Source: Noviherbaspirillum suwonense
GTDB lineage: Bacteria; Pseudomonadota; Gammaproteobacteria; Burkholderiales; Burkholderiaceae_D
Assembly: GCF_900182955.1 (NCBI RefSeq)
Contig: NZ_FXUL01000001.1
Location: forward strand, 434,001-498,000
Reading direction: 5' to 3'
Length of the DNA stretch: 64,000 nucleotides
Numbering within the stretch: the first letter of the stretch is position 1; each line of letters opens with the position of its first letter. Below the pieces are notes generated by a model. That model made no database searches. It was not told the origin of the DNA and saw nothing but the letters and a program-made list of their open reading frames with translations. A program made the position numbers and the translations under genes. Of this stretch, positions 39,869-48,584 are shown one piece after another.

Positions 39869-40399
39869 ATGACCGCAGAAAACACCGTAGGCAAATTGGA
39901 CAAGAACGCAATCCGCGCCGCCGCAACCAGCACCGAAGAGGGCGCAGTCAGCTCGGGCTACAAGGGCGACCGCGAAGGCATCATCGCCATGTTGAACGAA
40001 GCACTGGCGACCGAACTGGTCTGCATCATGCGCTACAAGCGCCACTATTACACCGCGACCGGCCTGGAAAACACGTCGATCAAGGAAGAGTTCCTGGAGC
40101 ACGCGAAAGAAGAAGAAGCGCACGCCGACATGATCGCCGAGCGCATCGTCCAACTCAATGGCGACCCGGACTTCAATCCCCGCACGCTGAGCGAGCGCAG
40201 CCATGCAGAATACGACGATTCGAGCGACATCCGCGCGATGATCAAGGCCAACCTGATCGAGGAGCGGGTCGCGATCGAGGCATACAGGCAGATGATCGAG
40301 CGGATCGGCGATAGCGATCCGACGACCAAGCACATGCTGGTGCAGATCATGGCGCAGGAAGAGGAACATGCAGATGATATGAGCGATCTGCTCCAGTGA
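39869..40399 (+). CDS. Ferritin-like / bacterioferritin-related protein
   Basis: The 176-residue product, read from MTAENTVGKLD, has the ferritin-like four-helix diiron pattern: LNEALATELVCIMRYKRHYY (Glu ligand in helix 1), EEFLEHAKEEEAHADMIAERI (E-x-x-H), and IEERVAIEAYRQM with the C-terminal MAQEEEHADDMSDLL (second E-x-x-H). It probably stores or detoxifies iron, but the heme-binding Met of true bacterioferritin cannot be confirmed. The region immediately downstream is the unusual repeat block. Confidence 0.85.
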   Translation: MTAENTVGKLDKNAIRAAATSTEEGAVSSGYKGDREGIIAMLNEALATELVCIMRYKRHYYTATGLENTSIKEEFLEHAKEEEAHADMIAERIVQLNGDPDFNPRTLSERSHAEYDDSSDIRAMIKANLIEERVAIEAYRQMIERIGDSDPTTKHMLVQIMAQEEEHADDMSDLLQ

Positions 40400-40620
40400 G
40401 ATGGAGGATGTTCTGGTCAGCTGGGCTTGCTTGATTATGCTTGGCAGCTGACCGGCTGACCGATTCGGTGGTCGACTGCTCGACTTGTTGACTTGTTGAG
40501 TGGCCGGCTGCCTGGCTGGGTTGGTGCAATTGAGTTTTCAAGTGGGCTAGTATGTGGTGGGCCTGGCACTATCCTGGCCTATATTTCTGCTCCCCCATGT
40601 TTTCCTCTTCGCCGTGAGTC

Positions 40621-40882
40621 GGCTGCGCAGCAGCTGTATCGAAGGGTTGCCCCAGCTTCAGCATGTCTTTGCTGTTGCAGTTGTAGTTGCAGTACCGCAC
40701 AGCGACCGTTGCTGTTGCTGTTGCTGTTGCGCGCGCAGCGACAGTTGCAGTTGCAGTATTTCGCTGTACTCCCACCTCCATTTCCCCTAAATGCTCTCGC
40801 AGTGAGTGTATCGAACGGTTCCTCACACCTGTGGCATGTCGTTGCAGTTGCCGTTGCAGTGGCCGTTGCCGTTGCCGCTGCA
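40621..40882. repeat. Left hexamer blocks (GTTGCN type)
   Basis: Two blocks. The inner block 40841-40882 is seven in-phase hexamers of the type GTTGCA/GTTGCC directly touching the left element arm. The outer block, around 40671-40768, has runs of GTTGCT and GTTGCA. Both blocks are introduced by a related segment (TGTATCGAA followed by GGTT, then CATGTC), around 40634-40669 and 40807-40840, so the outer block looks like a diverged direct duplicate of the inner one. Confidence 0.8.
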
Positions 40883-41097
40883 GTGAATCCCCGTCGATGG
40901 CAACACGTCGCCAGTGCCGAAATCGGATAAAGAAGCGTCCGCTGTCTGAGCGAAGCGAGTTTCGGACGTTTCCCGATTTCGGTGCTGGCGGCGTGTGCAC
41001 CCCGCGCAGCGGGGCGCCATCATCGGGCTCGCCTTCTCTTGCCTACTTCTCTTGGCGAAGCAAGAGAAGTAGGTCGGCTGCCGGGCCGAAACCCGGC
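40883..41097 (+). repeat. Multi-hairpin repeat element, left copy
   Basis: Read left to right: an outer stem 40909-40926 pairing with 40973-40990 (18 positions, two G.U), continued after a five-base bulge by an inner stem 40932-40941 / 40963-40972 (ten positions, one G.U). A second hairpin is CCCCGC (41000-41005), loop GCA, GCGGGG (41009-41014). A third is a 12-bp stem 41043-41054 / 41061-41072 with loop GCGAAG. A fourth is GCCGGG (41080-41085) / CCCGGC (41092-41097). An inverted copy lies at 41272-41488. Confidence 0.9.
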
Positions 41098-41271
41098 TAG
41101 GTCGTCCGGCAGGCCAGCCGGTATTGCTTCATCCGCCAGCAGGCGCACCGTCGCGAAGCCGCTTCTGCAGTTTGCGACGGCTGCACGTTACGAGAACTCG
41201 CCACAGCGCAAGGCGCCGATGCTGCGTCTGCTGACGGGTGAAACGTTGAGGATTCACTGCCGTGGGGAGTA

Positions 41272-41488
41272 GCCGGGAGTCCGTCCCGGCGGCCGGGTCA
41301 CTTCTTTTGCTTCGCCAAAAGAAGTAACCAAGAAAAGGCGACCCCTACGATGGCGGTCCGCTGCGCGGACTGCACGCGCCGCCAGCACCTGAAACGGGAA
41401 GCGTCCGAAACTCGCTTCGCTCAGACAGCGGACGCTTCTTTATCCGTTTCAGGCGCTGGCGACGCGTCGCCATCTAACGGGGATTCAC
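41272..41488 (-). repeat. Multi-hairpin repeat element, right (inverted) copy
   Basis: Reverse-complement relative of the element at 40883-41097. Stems are at 41444-41461 / 41380-41397 (outer), 41429-41438 / 41398-41407 (inner, perfect), 41365-41370 / 41356-41361 (second), 41316-41325 / 41300-41309 (third, loop again GCGAAG on the minus strand) and 41285-41290 / 41272-41277 (fourth). Differences from the left copy fall mostly outside stems or change both partners of a pair. Confidence 0.9.
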
Positions 41489-41489
41489 T

Positions 41490-41867
41490 GCAACGGCAAC
41501 CGCAACGACAACTGCAGCGGCAGCGGCAGCGGCAACCGCAAAGGCAACGGCAACCGCAAAGGCAACGGCAACCGCAAAGGCAACGGCAACCGCAAAGGCA
41601 ACGGCAACCGCAACCGCAACCGCAACCGCAAAGGCAAAGGCAAAGGCAACGGCAACCGCAAAGGCAACGGCAACCGCAAAGGCAACGGCAACGGCAACGG
41701 CAACGGCAACCGCAACCGCAACCGCAAAGGCAAAGGCAACGGCAACCGCAACCGCAAAGGCAAAGGCAAAGGCAACGGCAACCGCAAAGGCAACGGCAAC
41801 GGCAACCGCAACCGCAAAGGCAACGGCAATGGCAACCGCAAAGGCAACGGCAATCGCAACCGCAACG
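41490..41867. repeat. Hexamer array, 63 in-phase units
   Basis: Immediately after the right element, 63 hexamers run without a phase break. The first seven are variable. The remaining 56 (41532-41867) are almost all one of three words: GCAACG, GCAACC, GCAAAG, with two GCAAT variants near the end. The words follow a fixed cyclic order (ACG, then ACC, then AAG) with same-word runs of up to four, so the ancestral unit was probably 18 bases. Three more units occur at 41880-41897 after a 12-base interruption. Confidence 0.95.
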
Positions 41868-42118
41868 GCCGTTTCCCAAGCAACGGCAACGGCAACTGTC
41901 GCTACGCGGAACTCCAGCTGTCGCTGCACGGGCAACGACTTCCTGCAGTCGCTGCGCGAAACTTCCTTGTACTAGGATCGTCTTGCGTTAGCCACCCCAT
42001 CCATCCAGCGATCGTCGAAGCCAGTGGCCGACCAACCACTGTCAGATCGCTTCCTGCATCCTCGCCGCGCATCGACAGCACCGCCGGCACGTCCCGCGGC
42101 ACCACGCCGCCGCCCCCT

Positions 42119-42961
42119 TTACGGTAGCAGGACCGACAACTCCTGCGCCCCACGCAAAAGGGATGGCAGGAATTCCTCTTCCATCTGCCGCGTCGACACG
42201 CGCGTCGCCTGCGCGCCGATGTTCAGCGCGGCATGCACGACGCCCGACGCGCCGCGAACCGGGACTGCGATGGAACGCAGGCCGACTTCCAGTTCTTCTT
42301 CGACGACCGAATAGCCCGACACGCGTACCTCGCTCAGGATCTCGCGCAGCCGGGCGACGGAGACGACGGTGCGCTCGGTGTAGGCGCGCAGCTTCACGGT
42401 GTCGAAATAGCGTTGCAGCGCTTCATCCGACAGGTTCGCCAGCAGCACGCGGCCAAGGGACGTGCAGTAGGCGGGGAGGCGGCTGCCGGTGTTGAGGGCG
42501 ATGGACATCACGCGGGAGGTGGCTGAACGGGCGACATATAAGACCTCGTCATTGTCGAGGACCGCGAGCGAGCAGGACTCGTTGAGCGCGCGGCTGATGC
42601 CGTTCAGGCAGGGCTGGGCGGATACGGTGAGCGGGGTGGAGGACAGGTAGGAATAGCCGAGCGACAGGATCTTGGGCTTCAGGAAGAAGTTGTTGGCCTC
42701 GGAATCGGCGTAGCCGAGACGCTTCAGCGTATACAGGCAGCGCCGGACTGCGGCGCGCGGGATGCCGGTCTTGTGGCTGATCTGGGCGATGGTGAGGCTG
42801 CGGCGCTGGTCGCTGAAGGCGCGGACCACGGCAAGGCCGCGTGCGAGCGATGTCATGAAGCTTGGGTCAGTCATCGCTTCGATTTCCTGCGCGATGGTCA
42901 ATAGCTTATCGGAGTGAAAAGACTGGTTGTCCAGGACAATCGGCTCTTGGAATGCTTGCAT
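42119..42961 (-). CDS. pcaR: IclR-family regulator of the beta-ketoadipate pathway (PcaR/PcaU/PobR type)
   Basis: A 280-residue IclR-type regulator with an N-terminal winged helix (FMTSLARGLAVVRAF, LTIAQISHKTGIPRAAVRRC, LYTLKRLGYAD) and a C-terminal effector domain. The N-terminal wording is that of PcaR/PcaU/PobR proteins, which bind beta-ketoadipate or protocatechuate-type effectors and control pca genes. It is divergent from the pcaIJFHGBDC operon, and two matching operators lie in the shared promoter region. A shorter start at Met30 (MTDPSF) is possible. Confidence 0.9.
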   Translation of the reverse strand: MQAFQEPIVLDNQSFHSDKLLTIAQEIEAMTDPSFMTSLARGLAVVRAFSDQRRSLTIAQISHKTGIPRAAVRRCLYTLKRLGYADSEANNFFLKPKILSLGYSYLSSTPLTVSAQPCLNGISRALNESCSLAVLDNDEVLYVARSATSRVMSIALNTGSRLPAYCTSLGRVLLANLSDEALQRYFDTVKLRAYTERTVVSVARLREILSEVRVSGYSVVEEELEVGLRSIAVPVRGASGVVHAALNIGAQATRVSTRQMEEEFLPSLLRGAQELSVLLP

Positions 42962-42999
42962 GGGGGTCCTCGCCTTGGTGAGTATTGTTGGTCATTACT

Positions 43000-43015
43000 G
43001 TTCGGCGATCGCACA
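43000..43015. promoter_or_regulatory. PcaR-like operator 1
   Basis: GTTCGGCGATCGCACA closely resembles, from memory, the GTTCGAT-ATCGCACA operator type of PcaU, PobR and PcaR. It lies 39 bases upstream of the pcaR start, a position suited to autoregulation. Confidence 0.65.
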
Positions 43016-43088
43016 CTATCGCGGGCATCGCCTTGACGATTGCTGTTCTCGTATGAAAAACTCAGAGTTCGTTCTATTAGCAGACATT

Positions 43089-43105
43089 TGTTCGATAAAC
43101 GAACA
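43089..43105. promoter_or_regulatory. PcaR-like operator 2 (perfect palindrome)
   Basis: TGTTCG, centre ATAAA, CGAACA: six-base perfect half-sites containing GTTCGAT. It lies about 215 bases upstream of the pcaI start, so it would serve either a distal activator position or a pcaI promoter with a long leader. Confidence 0.65.
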
Positions 43106-43318
43106 TTTAAGCACGTTAAGCTTAAAGGTGTAATGGTTGCAGAACAGGTTTGCAGAACAATCGGAGCAATTCGTTACAAAATAGCAAGTTTCGGATTTAC
43201 GTTCTTTAACCAATAGTCACGATTTTTGTTAAATATCGGTCAATATGTTGGCGTTGCAATCCGCAGTTGAATTAACATCGGCGCAGCAAGTGTTCCGTCC
43301 ACAGAGAAAGAGTGTCTT

Positions 43319-43987
43319 GTGATCAACAAAATATCTGCCACGCTGGAGGACGCTGTCGCCGACGTGCATGACGGCGCGACCGTGATGATCGGCGGCTTCG
43401 GCAACGCCGGCATGCCGGCCGAACTGATCGATGCGCTGATTGCGCAGGGCGCGCGTGAACTCACCATCGTCAACAACAACGCCGGCAATGGCGACACCGG
43501 CCTGGCCGCGCTCCTGAAGGCGAAACGGGTGCGCAAGATCATCTGCTCGTTCCCGCGCCAGACCGACTCGCATGTGTTCGATGCGCTGTACCGCGCCGGT
43601 GAAATCGAGCTGGAGCTGACGCCGCAGGGCAACCTTGCAGAACGCATCCGCGCCGCCGGCGCCGGCATCGGCGGGTTTTTCACGCCCACCGGCTACGGCA
43701 CGCTGCTGGCAGAAGGCAAGGAGACCCGGCTCATCGATGGCCGCCACTATGTGCTCGAATCGCCGATCCATGCGGACTTTGCGCTGATCAAGGCGCTGAA
43801 AGGCGACCGCTGGGGCAATCTCGTCTACCGCAAGACCGCGCGCAATTTCGGGCCGATCATGGCGATGGCGGCGAAGTGCGCAATCGCCCAGGTGTCCGAG
43901 GTCGTCGAACTCGGCGAACTCGACCCCGAAGCGATCGTCACCCCCGGCATATTCGTCCAGCGCATCGTCAAACAGGAGGCTCCATGA
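43319..43987 (+). CDS. pcaI: 3-oxoadipate CoA-transferase subunit A
   Basis: PcaI and PcaJ form the enzyme that moves CoA from succinyl-CoA to 3-oxoadipate. The 222-residue product starts at GTG (INKISATLEDAVADVHDGA) and has the glycine-rich MIGGFGNAGMPAELIDAL motif of the alpha subunit and the NNNAGNGDTGLAALL segment. It opens the pca operon, and its stop overlaps the pcaJ start as ATGA. Confidence 0.95.
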   Translation: MINKISATLEDAVADVHDGATVMIGGFGNAGMPAELIDALIAQGARELTIVNNNAGNGDTGLAALLKAKRVRKIICSFPRQTDSHVFDALYRAGEIELELTPQGNLAERIRAAGAGIGGFFTPTGYGTLLAEGKETRLIDGRHYVLESPIHADFALIKALKGDRWGNLVYRKTARNFGPIMAMAAKCAIAQVSEVVELGELDPEAIVTPGIFVQRIVKQEAP

Positions 43988-44625
43988 AACGCCTGACCCG
44001 GGACCAGATGGCCGCCCGCGTCGCCCGCGACATTCCCGAGGGCGCTTACGTGAACCTTGGCATCGGCCTGCCGACCATGGTGGGCAACCACCTGCCGCGC
44101 GACCGCGAGATTTTCCTGCACAGCGAAAACGGCCTGCTCGGCATGGGGCCGGCGCCTGCGCCCGGCGAAGAGGACGAGGACCTGATCAATGCCGGCAAGC
44201 AGCCGGTGACGCTGCTGCCCGGCGGCGCCTACTTCCACCATGCCGACTCGTTTGCGATGATGCGCGGCGGCCATCTCGACATCTGCGTGCTCGGCGCCTT
44301 CCAGGTGTCGACCTCCGGCGACCTTGCCAACTGGCATACCGGCGCGCCGGACGCGATACCCGCGGTCGGCGGCGCGATGGACCTGGCGCTGGGCGCGAGG
44401 GACGTCTTTGTGATGATGGAGCACCTGACCAAAAGCGGCGAGAGCAAGGTGGTCGCGCAATGCACCTATCCGCTGACCGGCATCGGCTGCGTCTCGCGCA
44501 TCTATACCGACCTGGCCGTGCTCGACGTGACGCCGGCCGGGCTGTCGGTGCGGGAAATCCTGTCCGACATCAGTTTCGAAGAACTGCAGCAACTGACCGG
44601 CGTGCCCCTGACGCGCGCCGTTTGA
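43984..44625 (+). CDS. pcaJ: 3-oxoadipate CoA-transferase subunit B
   Basis: The 213-residue beta subunit contains the catalytic-glutamate motif HSENGLLGMG and GAYVNLGIGLPTMV, both diagnostic. It begins at ATG behind AGGAGGCTCC, inside the end of pcaI. It works with PcaI in the penultimate step of protocatechuate catabolism. Confidence 0.95.
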   Translation: MKRLTRDQMAARVARDIPEGAYVNLGIGLPTMVGNHLPRDREIFLHSENGLLGMGPAPAPGEEDEDLINAGKQPVTLLPGGAYFHHADSFAMMRGGHLDICVLGAFQVSTSGDLANWHTGAPDAIPAVGGAMDLALGARDVFVMMEHLTKSGESKVVAQCTYPLTGIGCVSRIYTDLAVLDVTPAGLSVREILSDISFEELQQLTGVPLTRAV

Positions 44626-44652
44626 ACAATCAATAACCAAAGAGACCAGACC

Positions 44653-45855
<1,203 letters not shown>

Positions 45856-45885
45856 TCGGTCCAGGCAGTAACCACGGAGACAAGC

Positions 45886-46590
45886 ATGGCCAACCAGGCA
45901 CAATACCGGCGCCCCTTCCACGGCACGCAGCCGGACTATCTTTACCCGCCTTACCGTTCGACCGTGAAGCGCGCGCCCAGCCAGCCGCTGATCATCTTGC
46001 CGCAGACGCTGACCGAAGTGACCGGCCCGGTGTTCGGGCATGATGATGTGAAGGCCGGCGACAACGACCTGACGCACCAGCATGCCGGCGAGCCGATCGG
46101 CGAGCGCATCGTGGTCAGCGGCCGGGTGCTCGACGAAAACGGCAGGCCGGTGCGGCATTCGCTGGTGGAAATCTGGCAGGCCAATGCGGCCGGCCGCTAT
46201 CCACACAAGAACGACAACCATGACGCGCCGATCGACCCCAACTTCACCGGGGGCGGCCGCACCATGACCGACGAGCATGGACGCTACCAGTTCCTGACCA
46301 TCAAGCCGGGCGCCTACCCGTGGGGCAACCACTTCAATGCCTGGCGGCCCGCGCACATCCATTTCTCCCTGTTCGGCAATGCGTTTGCGCAGCGCCTGGT
46401 CACGCAGATGTACTTCCCCGGCGACCCGCTGCTGCCGTTCGACCCGATGTACACCAGCATCCCGGACGAGCGCGCCCGCGACCGCCTGGTGTCCACCTTC
46501 GACTGGGAAAACACCACGCCCGAGTACGCGCTCGGGTACCGCTTCGATATCATCCTGCGCGGCCGCGATGCGACGCCGATGGAGAAATAG
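45886..46590 (+). CDS. pcaH: Protocatechuate 3,4-dioxygenase beta subunit
   Basis: PcaH carries the non-heme iron(III) of the intradiol dioxygenase that opens the protocatechuate ring to 3-carboxy-cis,cis-muconate. The 234-residue product has RVLDENGRPVRHSLVEIWQANAAG, a Tyr-rich stretch with KNDNHDAPIDPNF, and the metal-ligand segment WRPAHIHFSLFGNAF (two His) preceded by TIKPGAYPW (Tyr). One base separates it from pcaG. Confidence 0.96.
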   Translation: MANQAQYRRPFHGTQPDYLYPPYRSTVKRAPSQPLIILPQTLTEVTGPVFGHDDVKAGDNDLTHQHAGEPIGERIVVSGRVLDENGRPVRHSLVEIWQANAAGRYPHKNDNHDAPIDPNFTGGGRTMTDEHGRYQFLTIKPGAYPWGNHFNAWRPAHIHFSLFGNAFAQRLVTQMYFPGDPLLPFDPMYTSIPDERARDRLVSTFDWENTTPEYALGYRFDIILRGRDATPMEK

Positions 46591-46591
46591 C

Positions 46592-47188
46592 ATGAGCCTG
46601 CAGATGTCTTCCTCGCAGACCATCGGTCCTTACCTGCATATCGGGACCGACTGGCTGATCACCACCGAGCTGGCCGGCGCCGACACCGCCGGCGAGCGCA
46701 TCAGCATCGAAGGCCGGGTCTACGACGGCAACGGCGCGCCCGTCACCGATGCGCTGGTCGAGTTGTGGCAGGCCGATGCCGATGGCAATTACGCCGGCAA
46801 TTCCGCCGGCGCCGAAGCAGGCGCCGGGCAGCCAGCGTCCGCGCATGCCGGCTTCCGCGGCTTCGGCCGCACGCCGACCGACAGCACCGGCCATTTCCGA
46901 TTCAGCACCATCATGCCGGGCAGGTTGCCGGGGCCGGGCGACATGCTGCAGGCGCCGCATATCGCGGTCACCGTGTTTGCCCGCGGCCTGCTGAAGCACC
47001 TGGTCACGCGCATCTATTTCCCCGATGCCGCCGGCAATGCCGAAGACCCGCTGCTCAATGCCGTGCCAGCCGACCGGCGCGGCACGCTGATTGCGCAGCC
47101 CTCGTCCGCGAAGGGAAGCTACCAGTTCGACATCGTGCTTCAGGCCAGCCCCGGCGGCCGGCCCGAAACCGTATTCCTCGATGTCTGA
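46592..47188 (+). CDS. pcaG: Protocatechuate 3,4-dioxygenase alpha subunit
   Basis: The 198-residue non-catalytic partner of PcaH, beginning MSLQMSSSQTIGPYLHIGTDW and showing the same fold (GRVYDGNGAPVTDALVELWQ) without the iron ligands. The C-terminal half retains TIMPGRLPGPG and APHIAVTVFARGLLKHLVTRIYF. Its last eight bases overlap the start of pcaB. Confidence 0.95.
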   Translation: MSLQMSSSQTIGPYLHIGTDWLITTELAGADTAGERISIEGRVYDGNGAPVTDALVELWQADADGNYAGNSAGAEAGAGQPASAHAGFRGFGRTPTDSTGHFRFSTIMPGRLPGPGDMLQAPHIAVTVFARGLLKHLVTRIYFPDAAGNAEDPLLNAVPADRRGTLIAQPSSAKGSYQFDIVLQASPGGRPETVFLDV

Positions 47189-48584
47189 CGGCGTGGCCGC
47201 GCGCGGCTTCACGCTGACGGGGCCGATGCTGGCCAGCGCCGACATGCTGTCGCTGTTTTCCGACCAGGCGGCCGTGCAGCGCATGCTGGACTTCGAAGCC
47301 GCGCTGGCGCGTGCTGAGGCGGCGCACGGCGTCATCCCGGCCGATGCGGTCGCTGCCATCGTCGACTGCTGCGATGCCGCACGGATCGACCTGCCGGCGC
47401 TGGCGCAGGCGGCGGCAGCCGCCGGCAACCTCGCCATTCCGCTGGTCAAGCAACTGACGGCCGCGGTGCTGCGCGACGATGCCGAGGCCGGCAAGTACGT
47501 GCACTGGGGCGCAACCAGCCAGGACGCGATCGACACCGGCCTCGTTCTTCAGCTGCGCGACGCGCTGTCCCTGGTCGCTGCCGACCTCGCGGCGCTGGCC
47601 GGCGCACTCGCCAGCCTTGCCCGCGTACACCGGGACACCACGATGGTCGGTCGCACCTGGATGCAGCATGCGCTGCCGACCAGCCTGGGATTGAAAGCCG
47701 CGGGCTTCCTGGACGCCGTGCTGCGCCACCGCCAGCGGCTGCAGCAGGTGCGCGGTCGCGCGCTGGCCCTGCAGTTCGGCGGCGCCGCCGGCACGCTGGC
47801 CAGCCTCGGCGACAAGGGCCTGGCGGTGGCGGCGACGCTGGCGCAGGACCTGGGCCTGTCGCTGCCCGACCTGCCGTGGCACACGCAGCGGGACCGCGTC
47901 GCCGAAGTGGCGACCGTGCTGGGCCTGCTGACCGGCACGCTGGGCAAGATGGCCCGCGATATATCGCTGATGATGCAGACCGACGTCGCCGAGGCGGCCG
48001 AGCCGTCCGCACCCGGACGCGGCGGTTCGTCGACCATGCCGCACAAGCGCAACCCGGTCGGCTGCGCCGCCGCGCTGACGGCGGCGGCGCGGGTTCCGGC
48101 GCTGGTCTCGACCATGCTGTCGGGCATGGTGCAGGAACATGAAAGGGCGCTCGGCGGCTGGCAGGCCGAGTGGGACACCTTGCCCGACATCGTGCTGCTG
48201 ACCTCGGGCGCCTTGCGGCAGATGCGCGACGTGGCCGCCGGCCTGCAGGTGGATGCCGCGCGCATGCGCGCCAACCTCGAACTGACGCACGGACTCATCA
48301 TGGGAGAATCGGTCATGCTGGCGCTGGGCGCGGCGATCGGCAGGATGGCGGCGCACAAGCTGGTCGAGCAGGCCAGCCAGGAAGCGGCGGCGAGCGGCCG
48401 TCACCTGCGCGAGGTGCTGGGCGAGAATGCCGACATCGGCCGCCACCTGTCGCCCGAAGCGCTGGACCGCCTGTTCGACCCGGCCAACTACCGCGGCGAG
48501 GCCGGCGCCTTCGTCGACCGCGTGCTGTCCCGCTACGAACAAAGCGAACACGAAAACAAACCTGGAACGGAGACAAGACCATGA
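47181..48584 (+). CDS. pcaB: 3-carboxy-cis,cis-muconate cycloisomerase
   Basis: PcaB lactonises 3-carboxymuconate to 4-carboxymuconolactone. The 467-residue product belongs to the fumarase/aspartase superfamily: the signature GGSSTMPHKRNPVG is present, as are the earlier TSQDAIDTG and TWMQHALPT segments. The start MSDGVAARG at 47181 overlaps the end of pcaG, and its stop overlaps the pcaD start as ATGA. Confidence 0.95.
   Translation: MSDGVAARGFTLTGPMLASADMLSLFSDQAAVQRMLDFEAALARAEAAHGVIPADAVAAIVDCCDAARIDLPALAQAAAAAGNLAIPLVKQLTAAVLRDDAEAGKYVHWGATSQDAIDTGLVLQLRDALSLVAADLAALAGALASLARVHRDTTMVGRTWMQHALPTSLGLKAAGFLDAVLRHRQRLQQVRGRALALQFGGAAGTLASLGDKGLAVAATLAQDLGLSLPDLPWHTQRDRVAEVATVLGLLTGTLGKMARDISLMMQTDVAEAAEPSAPGRGGSSTMPHKRNPVGCAAALTAAARVPALVSTMLSGMVQEHERALGGWQAEWDTLPDIVLLTSGALRQMRDVAAGLQVDAARMRANLELTHGLIMGESVMLALGAAIGRMAAHKLVEQASQEAAASGRHLREVLGENADIGRHLSPEALDRLFDPANYRGEAGAFVDRVLSRYEQSEHENKPGTETRP

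Larger units (their letters stand above)
40400..42118. other. 1.7-kb gene-free region dominated by structured repeats
   Basis: No gene with family-like character. 40400-40620 is low-complexity sequence rich in short CTG/TTG words. 40621-41897 contains hexamer arrays and two inverted copies of a multi-hairpin element with a 174-base centre (41098-41271). 41898-42118 is a mix of weaker GC-rich sequence leading to the pcaR stop. Long open frames occur here on both strands only because the repeated hexamers contain no stop codon in any frame. Confidence 0.85.
42962..43318. promoter_or_regulatory. Divergent pcaR-pcaI control region
   Basis: A 357-base AT-rich region between the divergent regulator and operon. 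It holds two strong PcaR-like sites (listed separately) and a partial third (GTTCGTTC, about 43069-43076). No convincing sigma70 boxes could be fixed for either direction. No gene. Confidence 0.7.

Noticed and set aside
40569-41000. 143-codon minus-strand frame across the left element
   Set aside because: Overlaps paired stems that vary by compensating changes; the start is arbitrary and the tail is repeat-encoded.
41421-41935. Minus-strand frames of Val-Ala, Leu-Pro and Cys-Gly repeats
   Set aside because: The same array read in other frames; all frames are open for the same trivial reason.
41350-41991. 213-codon plus-strand frame of Gln/Arg/Pro repeats
   Set aside because: Produced by stop-free hexamers; overlaps the structured element and has no family-like region outside the repeat.
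40400-42118. CRISPR array
   Set aside because: The repeats are contiguous hexamers without regular unique spacers, and no cas gene is nearby.
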